A DNA stretch of 64,000 bases from Eubacterium sp. GTDB lineage: Bacteria; Bacillota; Clostridia; Oscillospirales; Acutalibacteraceae. The stretch covers positions 129,001 through 193,000 of the forward strand of contig JARHZA010000002.1 in the NCBI GenBank assembly GCA_029258375.1, read 5' to 3'. Below, in pieces: positions 36,071 through 43,184 of the stretch. A program made the position numbers and the translations under genes. The notes under the pieces are model-generated. The model did no database searches. It had not been told where the DNA came from and worked only from the letters and a program-made list of their open reading frames with translations. How positions within the stretch are numbered: position 1 is the first letter of the stretch; the number at the start of each line of letters is the position of its first letter.

Positions 36071-36319
36071 ATGGTAAAAATCACTTTAAAAGTTGAAGGT
36101 ATGGCTTGTGGAATGTGCGAATCGCACGTGAATGAAACTATAAGAAAAAATTTTGAAGTAAAAAAAGTTACATCATCACACAAAAAAGGTCTAACAGAAA
36201 TTATATCTGAAAATCCTTTAGATGAAGAAGCCGTTAAAAAAGCAGTTAACGAAACTGGTTATCAAGTATTATCAATAAACACAGAACCTTATGTAAAAAA
36301 AGGACTTTTCAGTCGTTAA
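36071..36319 (+). CDS. Small HMA-domain metal-binding protein
   Basis: The 82-residue protein is a heavy-metal-associated ferredoxin-like fold with the metal motif GMACGMCESHV (about 12-22), as in CopZ-type copper chaperones. The C-terminus ends in a basic GLFSR tail. No P-type ATPase is nearby. Instead it is the first gene after a palindromic operator and is followed 54 nt later by the heme-type regulator, so it may bind iron or another metal linked to heme handling. That role is inference. TAAGGAG precedes ATG 36071. Confidence 0.85.
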   Translation: MVKITLKVEGMACGMCESHVNETIRKNFEVKKVTSSHKKGLTEIISENPLDEEAVKKAVNETGYQVLSINTEPYVKKGLFSR

Positions 36320-36373
36320 TTATGATTTTATTAAATATATAATAAATTTTCAGTTTAAGGGGTTAATATAATT

Positions 36374-37207
36374 ATGTCTAATGCATCAGATATTTTAAGG
36401 TTGCGAGTTCTAATTTGTTTTTTAAAATCGGATATTGATGATTGCACAGTAACTGGTATTTCAAGAGTTTTAAATGAAGAAAAATACACTGTAAGCAGAG
36501 CTATGGCAGCTCTTGAAAAAGATGATTACATAAATCGTGATGACGTTAGAAATCCTATTATTACTGAAAAAGGTTATAAAAAAGCAGTTGAGTATTCAGA
36601 AAAAATTGAAGTAATAATGAACTACTTACTTTGTAAAGATGTTGATATAGAGAGTGCAAAAAAAGATGCTTTTAATATAGCACTTTATTGTAGTGATAAA
36701 GCAATTGATGTTATAAGAAAAACTGAAGAACGAAATAGAATAAAGTATGAATTAAGGGAACAAAAACAATTTAGTGGTTCAACTTTATGCGAAAAATTGC
36801 GTGATGGATGTTATCGCATACCTTTTATAATTTGCAGAGAGCATATTGAAAATGGCAGTAATCTTTCTATGGCAAACGAAGGTTTTGAACATCCTTGTAA
36901 TATTTATGTTAAAAACGGAGTTGGCGAAATACAAATTCGCTCAAAACAAATAACAATGAAATCAAAGTTAGATGGTTCTGTTATGAGTGGAAGAGTTAAA
37001 AGTATTAAATATTTTGATTCCGGTAGATATGTTAGTGCAGAATCTAACGGGCAAGTGTTTTCTTTTCCAGCAAGTGCTTTAAACTTTTTAAATGTCGGTT
37101 TTGGTGAAGGTCAAGTTCTTCAAGGCAGTATTTCTTTAAAAATGGAATGTGCTTGTGGTAGTGTAAGTATGCCAGAATCAACTGCTCTTTTAACACTAAT
37201 CATATAA
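36374..37207 (+). CDS. DtxR-like winged-helix regulator fused to a NEAT-like (heme-binding) domain
   Basis: The 277-residue protein has no signal peptide. Residues 5-120 resemble DtxR/MntR repressors: a winged helix (about 24-68; TVSRAMAALEKDDYINRD) and dimerisation helices. The metal ligands are missing: the family CxxEH motif reads FNIALY (100-105) and the HRLLE motif reads SEKIE (75-79). Residues 144-277 read as a NEAT domain, with DGCYRIP, SMANEGFEHPCNIYVKNG (165-182) and the KQITMKS strand. The surface NEAT protein downstream has the matching DGIYEIP, SMAASSF and VVKDG. NEAT domains normally bind heme outside cells, so I infer a cytoplasmic heme-sensing regulator of the local palindromes. 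Confidence 0.78.
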   Translation: MSNASDILRLRVLICFLKSDIDDCTVTGISRVLNEEKYTVSRAMAALEKDDYINRDDVRNPIITEKGYKKAVEYSEKIEVIMNYLLCKDVDIESAKKDAFNIALYCSDKAIDVIRKTEERNRIKYELREQKQFSGSTLCEKLRDGCYRIPFIICREHIENGSNLSMANEGFEHPCNIYVKNGVGEIQIRSKQITMKSKLDGSVMSGRVKSIKYFDSGRYVSAESNGQVFSFPASALNFLNVGFGEGQVLQGSISLKMECACGSVSMPESTALLTLII

Positions 37208-37250
37208 TTTTAAAGTAAGTAATAACAAAAACTAAAGATATTTAAAAAAG

Positions 37251-37288
37251 TGGATAATAATGTTGCAACACTGCAACATTATTATCCA
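37251..37288. repeat. Perfect 17-bp inverted repeat after the regulator gene
   Basis: TGGATAATAATGTTGCA (37251-37267) and its exact complement (37272-37288) flank a 4-nt loop. There is no T-run, so it is not an ordinary terminator. Part of the arm, AATAATGTTGCA, recurs at 37335-37346. It may protect or process the transcript, or be a protein site. Confidence 0.7.
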
Positions 37289-37364
37289 TTGCTAATTTAT
37301 ATGAATTACTTATGAATACGGGCATATTCTTAAATAATGTTGCAAAAGTGCTACAACCTCGATA

Positions 37365-37394
37365 GTGACAACTTTAATGAACGGATGCTATAAT
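37365..37394 (+). promoter_or_regulatory. Promoter of the surface heme-uptake operon
   Basis: GTGACA (37365-37370) and TATAAT (37389-37394) are 18 bp apart, with TGC before the -10 (extended -10). Transcription would begin near 37401, about 208 nt before the NEAT gene, leaving a long leader with the hairpin at 37407 and the operator at 37447. Confidence 0.6.
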
Positions 37395-37406
37395 AACATT
37401 GCTAAC

Positions 37407-37436
37407 AAAGCCGCTTTAATAAAGCGTGCTTTTTTT
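37407..37436 (+). terminator. Terminator-like hairpin in the heme operon leader
   Basis: AAAGC (37407-37411) pairs with GCTTT (37428-37432), and inside it GCTTT (37413-37417) pairs with AAAGC (37421-37425). A run of seven T follows. It lies just downstream of the predicted start, so it could attenuate the operon. Confidence 0.55.
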
Positions 37437-37446
37437 GATAGGTCAA

Positions 37447-37462
37447 GTTAGCAAATGCTAAC
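37447..37462. promoter_or_regulatory. Shared palindromic operator, site 3 (heme operon)
   Basis: GTTAGC (37447-37452) and GCTAAC (37457-37462) are 6-bp arms with a 4-bp spacer, matching the cores at 32300 and 36009. It lies in the leader, 146 bp before the NEAT gene start and downstream of the predicted promoter, so it could act as a roadblock or serve a second promoter. Confidence 0.65.
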
Positions 37463-37608
37463 AAACAAAAATTCAATTATAATCATCTTGATTTTAGATG
37501 AAAGGAAAGGAGATTTATTATAGTTGGATTAACGACTTATAAATTTAGCAATAAATTATATGCTTCCATAATCATCTCAATATAACAAACTAAGGGGGAC
37601 TTTTGTAA

Positions 37609-39390
37609 ATGACATTTGCAAAAAATAATTTCTTTAAGCGCAGTGTTTCTTTTATTTTAACCATTGTTATGGTTTTAAGTATGGGTGCGATAAGTGCTTT
37701 TGCACAGGACACAAAAGAAACAAAAAAATATAATGTTCCAATCAAATCTTTAACAACTGCTGCACCAATTAAACCGGTTAAAGATGCATTTGCTAAGGCT
37801 TTTGGTAATAGCGTAACAGTTACAGTCAATGAAGATGGAACAAAAACTGCAAGAATTAAAAATCATCACATGGTAATCAATTTCTTTGGAAAAAATTATG
37901 ATGCTAACGTTTCTTCAATTGTTGATGCAGATGAATCAACAGAAGGTGTACAAAAGCCAGTAATTCATTCAACAAAAGAAGAAGTTTACACAAACGGCAT
38001 TGGCTCATCAGAACAAGTTAAAATAACAGTGCCAGATGAGTTTTCTATTCCACTTAACCTTGATAAAAAAGGTTCTCAAAAAATTTCAATCACAGTTGAC
38101 TTTATGGATGCGATGAAGGGTGGTAAACCTTCACCAACAACAGTAACTCTAACTCTTGATACTGAAAATGTTAGTGTTGATACATCAGAACTTAAATCAC
38201 TTATTGATGAATATTCAAAAATTTCAAATGAAAACTATACTTCTGAAAGTTATGCAAAACTTCAAGCAGCAATAGAAAAGGCTAAAGGTGTTGTTGAAAA
38301 ACCTGAAAGTTTAGATAATGTAAGTTCAATGATTAAAGAATTAAAGGCTGCTAAAGATGGTCTTAAATATCAAGGTGCAGATTATAAAGCAGTTGATGAG
38401 GCACTTGCAAAAATTCCAGCAGACAGTTCAATTTACACAGAAGAATCTTGGGCTGCAGTAGAGGCTGCAAAAAATGCAGTAGTAAATGGTCTTGATAAAA
38501 CTCAACAAAATAAAGTTAATGCTTATGCTGCTGCAATAGAAAAAGCAGTTAAAGAACTTGTTCTTAAAGATGCTAATTACACAGAAGTTCAAAAAGCAAT
38601 AAATTCTGTACCACAAGATTTATCTAAATTTACAGATGAATCTGTTATGGTGCTTAAAGATGCAATTAAGGCAGTTCAATATGGTCTTAAAGCAGATAAA
38701 CAAAATGAAGTAAACGCAATGGCAGCTGCAATTACAGCAGCAGTTGCTGGTTTAAAAGAAAAAGATGATAATTCTTCAAACAACGATGAAGTAATTGATA
38801 TCAAAAATCTTAAAGACGGTATTTATGAAATTCCAGTTGCTCTTTGGAATGCAACACAAGATAAACCATCTATGGCAGCATCTTCATTTAATGGAACCGC
38901 AAGAATAGTTGTTAAAGATGGACAGAAAACAGTTTACATTTACACAAAACCAATGACTTTTGGTGCAATAACTGCAAGTTTACAAGAAATGAAAGTTCAG
39001 CAAGTAAATGGTAAATGGGTTGAGGCAAAAGTTGAAACAAAGAGCAAAGATGGTAATCCAAATTGTTTCTCTTTTGAACTTGATGAATTAAAAGAATATT
39101 TAACAGCAAAAGTTAATCCTCATGTAGATATGATGGGCAATCAAGATATTGATGCAAGATTAAAATTTAATCTTGGTGCAATTAAAATGATTTCTGATAA
39201 TGCAGATGAAAAACCACTTACACCTCCAGCAGAAAGTGGTAATAGTTCTGCAAATGGAATTAGCCCAAACACTGGCAATGATTCAAGCGTTGTTATTTGG
39301 TATGTACTTTTGATTACATCAGCAGGTGCTTTACTTACAATGCTTTCAATAAATAAACGTAAACCACGTGAAAACGAAAATAAACAATAA
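37609..39390 (+). CDS. Cell-wall-anchored NEAT-domain heme-binding protein with FIVAR-like repeats
   Basis: The 593-residue protein has a signal peptide (cut after AFA, residue 32), an unassigned beta-rich domain (about 40-190) and three FIVAR-like helical repeats (about 192-255, 256-321, 322-386). A NEAT domain (about 400-523; DGIYEIPVALWNATQDKPSMAASSF) and a sortase-type tail follow (SPNTG at 552-556, membrane span, basic end). The NEAT C-terminal strand normally carries YxxxY, whose first Tyr binds heme iron. Here that stretch reads HVDMMGNQDIDARLKF with no Tyr, so ligation may use His or Met, or be lost. It would capture heme at the surface and pass it to the Shp-like protein. GGGGGAC precedes ATG 37609. 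Confidence 0.85.
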   Translation: MTFAKNNFFKRSVSFILTIVMVLSMGAISAFAQDTKETKKYNVPIKSLTTAAPIKPVKDAFAKAFGNSVTVTVNEDGTKTARIKNHHMVINFFGKNYDANVSSIVDADESTEGVQKPVIHSTKEEVYTNGIGSSEQVKITVPDEFSIPLNLDKKGSQKISITVDFMDAMKGGKPSPTTVTLTLDTENVSVDTSELKSLIDEYSKISNENYTSESYAKLQAAIEKAKGVVEKPESLDNVSSMIKELKAAKDGLKYQGADYKAVDEALAKIPADSSIYTEESWAAVEAAKNAVVNGLDKTQQNKVNAYAAAIEKAVKELVLKDANYTEVQKAINSVPQDLSKFTDESVMVLKDAIKAVQYGLKADKQNEVNAMAAAITAAVAGLKEKDDNSSNNDEVIDIKNLKDGIYEIPVALWNATQDKPSMAASSFNGTARIVVKDGQKTVYIYTKPMTFGAITASLQEMKVQQVNGKWVEAKVETKSKDGNPNCFSFELDELKEYLTAKVNPHVDMMGNQDIDARLKFNLGAIKMISDNADEKPLTPPAESGNSSANGISPNTGNDSSVVIWYVLLITSAGALLTMLSINKRKPRENENKQ

Positions 39391-39427
39391 TTTTGTCTTG
39401 AATTTATATAATTAAATGACAAAAAAC

Positions 39428-39467
39428 CAGTGACGTCTTCTTAACAATGGTTAAGAGGTCGTCACTG
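39428..39467 (+). other. Intercistronic hairpin between the NEAT and Shp-like genes
   Basis: CAGTGACG and CGTCACTG close a long stem, extended inward by CTTCTTAAC/GTTAAGAGG with small mismatches. The tail TTCTGCTTT is weakly T-rich. It may reduce expression of downstream genes or set an mRNA processing point. Confidence 0.6.
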
Positions 39468-39497
39468 TTCTGCTTTAAAAATTTAGAGGTGAATATA

Positions 39498-40277
39498 ATG
39501 ACTAAATCAAAAAAACAAATATTATCAATAATATGTATGGCTCTTGTTTTTGCCGTAATGATTCCATTTTCTGCTTTTGCAGGTGAATTAAAAGATGGTG
39601 CTTACTTGATTGGAAGAAAAACATCTTATGTAAATCCTGATACTGGCAAAACAGAAGACGGTGGCACAAATATAGCACTTGGCGAAAGTATGTGTTCAAG
39701 TATTATAGATGACCAAATGTTAGTTGAAAAATCAAATGGCAAAACTTATGTAACTATTGGCGTTGGTCTTATGTCTAACGTTGAAAATGTAAAAATAAAA
39801 GTTCAAGATAAAAATGGAAAATACCGTGATGCAAAAATTACAAAAACTGGCAGTTGTAAACGTGATGGCGACACTTGTAATCATTATCGTTTTGAAGTTG
39901 ATTCAGAAGATAAAAAAATTAGCCCAGTTCTTTTTGTAACTCCTATGGGAAGGGACGTTCAGTTCTTTATAATTCCTGATGTAAAATCTGCAAAGGCAGG
40001 AACAGGCAATTTCGTTAGTGAAATGGTTAAAGAAAAGTCAAAAGAAACTACTGCCCCTGCAGAAACTACAACAGAAACAACTACTGAACAAGCAACAGAA
40101 ACAACGGTTTTAGAAACTACTACCGAAGTTGTTGCTGAAACGGAAGAAACAAAATCAAATAGCAAAATACCTTTTATAATTGGTGGTGTTGTTGCAGTAG
40201 TTGTTATTGGCGCAGGTGTAGGCTATTTTTGTTTTTATAAAAAGAAAAAAGGCAAGGAGAAAATAGATGAAAATTAA
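39498..40277 (+). CDS. Membrane-anchored heme-binding protein, Shp-like
   Basis: The 259-residue protein has a signal peptide (cut after AFA, about 28) and an Shp-like heme domain (about 30-175; LKDGAYLIGRKTSYVNP, VTIGVGLMSNVENV, PVLFVTPMGRDVQFFIIPDVKS). A Thr/Glu-rich spacer and a C-terminal membrane span with a basic tail follow. In streptococci Shp uses two Met to hold heme and passes it from Shr to HtsA; candidate Met residues are present here but I cannot place the ligands. Two Cys (SCKRDGDTC) could form a disulfide. ATG 39498 follows GAGGTG. It overlaps the next gene by 11 nt. Confidence 0.8.
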   Translation: MTKSKKQILSIICMALVFAVMIPFSAFAGELKDGAYLIGRKTSYVNPDTGKTEDGGTNIALGESMCSSIIDDQMLVEKSNGKTYVTIGVGLMSNVENVKIKVQDKNGKYRDAKITKTGSCKRDGDTCNHYRFEVDSEDKKISPVLFVTPMGRDVQFFIIPDVKSAKAGTGNFVSEMVKEKSKETTAPAETTTETTTEQATETTVLETTTEVVAETEETKSNSKIPFIIGGVVAVVVIGAGVGYFCFYKKKKGKEKIDEN

Positions 40278-41175
40278 AAAGTTAGTCTCGCTTATTCTTG
40301 CGGTAGTAATTGTTTTATCGTTTGCAGGTTGTGTAAATCAGCACGCTAATAAAGAAAATAATGAAGGCACAAGTTTAAAAAATAAAGATTATCGCATTGC
40401 TGCAACATCTGTTGCAACTTGCGAGATTTTAGAGGCACTTGGTGTTGAAAGTGAACACGTTATCGGTATACCACATTCAGATGCGTATACAGTTCCAAAA
40501 GTATATGAAAATGCAAAGAGCCTTGGCAATCCAATGGCACCAGATATGGAAATATTAAAGTCATTAAATGCAGATATAGTTTTTACTCCTAACTCACTTG
40601 AAGGAGAATTGAAACAAAAATATGACGATATTGGCGTTAAAAGTTATTTCCTTAATTTAAAAAGTGTTGATGGAATGTATGCCTCAATTAAAGATATTGG
40701 AAATATGTTAGGAAAAACAGAAGAAGCAGATAAATTGGTTAAGGAATACGAGCAGTTTAAAGCAGAATTATCTGAAGAAAACAAAAACGAAAATCCACCA
40801 AAAGTTTTGATACTTATGGGACTTCCTGGCTCTTACGTTGTTGCAACAGAAAGTAGTTATGTTGGTAGCCTTGTTAAACTTGCAGGTGCAGAAAACGTTT
40901 ATGGCGACGGCGATGGTTCAGACTTTTTAAACGTAAATGTTGAAGATATGTTAAATAAAAAGCCAGATATAATTTTAAGAACTGCCCACGCTCTACCTGA
41001 GCAAGTTAAAATAATGTTTGAAGATGAATTTAAAACAAATGATATTTGGAAACATTTTGATGCTGTTAAAAATGGAAAGGTTTATGACCTTGATAACAAT
41101 AAATGTGGTATGAGTGCAACATTTAGATATAAAGATGCAATAAACGATTTAAAAACAGTATTATATGAAAAATAA
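40267..41175 (+). CDS. Heme ABC transporter substrate-binding lipoprotein, IsdE/HtsA-like
   Basis: The 302-residue lipoprotein (lipobox SFAGC, Cys about 22) has the two-lobed helical-backbone fold of cluster-III binding proteins (about 40-302). Two features match IsdE, which holds heme by one Met and one His: GNPMAPDMEIL in the N-lobe (Met about 98) and RTAHALPEQV in the C-lobe (His about 242). It should take heme from the Shp-like protein and deliver it to the permease encoded next. It starts inside the 3' end of the Shp-like gene (11-nt overlap), showing close coupling. Confidence 0.88.
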   Translation: MKIKKLVSLILAVVIVLSFAGCVNQHANKENNEGTSLKNKDYRIAATSVATCEILEALGVESEHVIGIPHSDAYTVPKVYENAKSLGNPMAPDMEILKSLNADIVFTPNSLEGELKQKYDDIGVKSYFLNLKSVDGMYASIKDIGNMLGKTEEADKLVKEYEQFKAELSEENKNENPPKVLILMGLPGSYVVATESSYVGSLVKLAGAENVYGDGDGSDFLNVNVEDMLNKKPDIILRTAHALPEQVKIMFEDEFKTNDIWKHFDAVKNGKVYDLDNNKCGMSATFRYKDAINDLKTVLYEK

Positions 41176-41246
41176 CCTGTTTGCTTTAAATGAAATGAAG
41201 TAACAATTGTTTAATTACTAATTGTTACATAGGGAGGTCAAATTTT

Positions 41247-42239
41247 TTGATAAGTAAAAGAAAGAAAATTCTATCTTTTGTTATTACGGCAGCAGGTCTT
41301 TTTGTTCTGTTTTTGTTTGCGGTTAATACTGGTAGTTTAAAGGTTTCTGCCTCTGAACTTTTTAGAGGTTTGTTTATAGAATTTAATCAAGATGTAGCAA
41401 CAATATACGATTTGCGTTTTCCACGTATATTTATTGCTATGTTTGGTGGTGCTGCCACTGCTGTTTCAGGTGTTCTTTTGCAAGCAGTAATGAAAAATCC
41501 ACTTGCAGATCCTGGTATAATTGGCGTTAGCAGTGGTGCAAGTCTTACAGCAGTTTTGATTACTGCTTTTTTCCCATCATTATTTTTCTTTACACCTTTA
41601 TTTGCATTTCTTGGTGGTATGCTTGCGTTCTTTTTAGTTTATAGTTTGTCTTATAAAGGCGGTCTTTCTCCATTAAGAATTATTTTAGTTGGTGTTGCTG
41701 TTAATGCAATGTTTACAGGTTTAATGAGTGCATTCAATTCTGGAACAGGCAGTAATTTTTCAGGAGTTGCAAGCATAGTGAATGCAAATATTACTATGAA
41801 AACTTGGAACGATTTTAAAACCCTTTTAATATATGTTTTAATAGGTCTTATTGCCTCTATTTTTATATGCAATCAGTGTAATTTGTTAGCACTTGAAGAT
41901 AAAACAGCTCGCTCTTTGGGTATAAATGTTACTCGTAGTCGCATTATTATTTCAATTGTTGCAGTAATGCTTGCAAGTATTTCAACTGCTATAATTGGGC
42001 CAATTAGTTTTCTTGGTCTTATTGTTCCACATATTGCAAGACTTTTAGTTGGAAGTAACCACAAAATTCTTATTCCATACAGTATTCTTTTAGGTGCGTT
42101 TACTTTGCTCCTTGCAGACACAGTTGGCAGAACAATTGCACAACCTTATGAAATTTCTGCATCAATAATAATGTCTGTTATTGGTGGTCCATTCTTTATT
42201 ATTTTACTTAGGAGGTCTAAACAAAATTATGGCGGATAA
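41247..42239 (+). CDS. Heme ABC transporter permease, FecCD family (IsdF/HtsB-like)
   Basis: The 330-residue permease has about ten membrane spans. Family motifs include DLRFPRIFIAMFGGAATAVSGVLLQAVMKNPLADPGIIGVSSGASL, which I give here only as its ends at residues 48 and 92, and the later FLGLIVPHIARLLVG and LLADTVGR. It would import heme through a homodimer with the ATPase encoded next. TTG 41247 is preceded by GGGAGGTC. Its 3' end overlaps the ATPase start by 11 nt. Confidence 0.9.
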   Translation: MISKRKKILSFVITAAGLFVLFLFAVNTGSLKVSASELFRGLFIEFNQDVATIYDLRFPRIFIAMFGGAATAVSGVLLQAVMKNPLADPGIIGVSSGASLTAVLITAFFPSLFFFTPLFAFLGGMLAFFLVYSLSYKGGLSPLRIILVGVAVNAMFTGLMSAFNSGTGSNFSGVASIVNANITMKTWNDFKTLLIYVLIGLIASIFICNQCNLLALEDKTARSLGINVTRSRIIISIVAVMLASISTAIIGPISFLGLIVPHIARLLVGSNHKILIPYSILLGAFTLLLADTVGRTIAQPYEISASIIMSVIGGPFFIILLRRSKQNYGG

Positions 42240-43005
42240 TTTATTTTTAGTAAAAGACCTTTCTTTTTCTTATGGAAAACACGAAGTAATAAAGGGACTT
42301 GATTTAACTATACACGAAGGTACAGTAACAACACTTATAGGTGCAAACGGTTGTGGCAAAAGTACATTGTTTAATCTTATGACAAAAAATCTTAAACCAA
42401 ATTCAGGCACTATTGAACTAAATGGAAAAAATATTGCAGATGTTAAATTAAAAGACTTTGCAAAAAAGGTTGCTATTGTTCATCAATATAATACTGCTCC
42501 AGTTGATTTATCTGTTGAAAAACTTGTGTCTTATGGTAGGACACCTTATCATAAATTAGGTATGACTAATGATTCAAAAACAGATGAAGAAAAAGTGAAG
42601 TGGGCAATGGAAATTACACACACTTTAAAATTAAAAGATAAACCTGTTGCAGAACTTTCTGGTGGTCAAAAGCAACGTGTTTGGATTGCAATGGCACTTG
42701 CTCAAGATACAAAAATACTTTTTCTTGATGAGCCAACAACTTATTTAGATATAAGATATCAACTTCAAATATTAAAACTTATTCGTAAACTTAATCGTGA
42801 ATATGGCATAACAATTGTTATGGTTCTTCACGACGTAAATCAGTCTCTTTATTATAGTGACGAAATTGTTGCTATGAAAGACGGCAAAATGATTGCACAC
42901 GGTGAACCTGAAAAAATTATAACAAGTGAACTTGTAAAATCGGTTTATGATGTTGATCTTGATATTCAAAAGGTAGACGGAAAGCCATTCGTAATTCCTG
43001 TTTGA
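42229..43005 (+). CDS. Heme ABC transporter ATPase, FecE/HmuV-like
   Basis: The 258-residue ATPase has Walker A GANGCGKST, the Q-loop AIVHQYNTAP, the signature LSGGQKQRVWIAMALAQ, Walker B ILFLDEPTTYLD and the His switch MVLHDVNQ. The tyrosine in TTYLDIRYQ is typical of iron/cobalamin-type importers. The frame is open from 42181 within the permease gene, but AGGAGG fixes ATG 42229. It is the last gene of the surface heme operon and is followed by a terminator. Confidence 0.92.
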   Translation: MADNLFLVKDLSFSYGKHEVIKGLDLTIHEGTVTTLIGANGCGKSTLFNLMTKNLKPNSGTIELNGKNIADVKLKDFAKKVAIVHQYNTAPVDLSVEKLVSYGRTPYHKLGMTNDSKTDEEKVKWAMEITHTLKLKDKPVAELSGGQKQRVWIAMALAQDTKILFLDEPTTYLDIRYQLQILKLIRKLNREYGITIVMVLHDVNQSLYYSDEIVAMKDGKMIAHGEPEKIITSELVKSVYDVDLDIQKVDGKPFVIPV

Positions 43006-43010
43006 TATTA

Positions 43011-43046
43011 AAAAGCCTATTGATTTTTTCATTAGGCTTTTTATTT
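43011..43046 (+). terminator. Terminator of the heme-uptake operon
   Basis: AAAAGCCTA and TAGGCTTTT flank a 13-nt loop and run into TTTATTTT. Confidence 0.8.
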
Positions 43047-43060
43047 TAAATAAAAGATAG

Positions 43061-43089
43061 TTGACAAAAATTTTTCAACTTGATATTAT
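43061..43089 (+). promoter_or_regulatory. Promoter of the sodium symporter gene
   Basis: TTGACA (43061-43066) and TATTAT (43084-43089) are exactly 17 bp apart, giving a leader of about 90 nt before ATG 43185. Confidence 0.7.
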
Positions 43090-43126
43090 TGACTATAATA
43101 TATTTTTATCATTGTAAAGTTAATAA

Positions 43127-43152
43127 CGCCCACAAGTAGCTATTGTTGGGCG
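43127..43152 (+). promoter_or_regulatory. Leader hairpin before the sodium symporter gene
   Basis: CGCCCACAA (43127-43135) pairs with TTGTTGGGCG (43143-43152) with one bulged base and a 7-nt loop, followed by CTGTTTTATTTT. It could be an attenuator. I see no extra aptamer-like fold in the short leader. Confidence 0.5.
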
Positions 43153-43184
43153 CTGTTTTATTTTAAAAAGGAGTATGTAAACTT

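Noticed and set aside
37251-37288. The 17-bp inverted repeat as a transposon end or MITE
   Set aside because: There is only one pair of arms 4 nt apart, with no target duplication and no second copy of the full element noticed in the window.
39959-40165. Minus-strand frame rich in Val and Ser
   Set aside because: It is the complement of the Thr/Glu-rich linker of the Shp-like gene; its composition explains the open frame.
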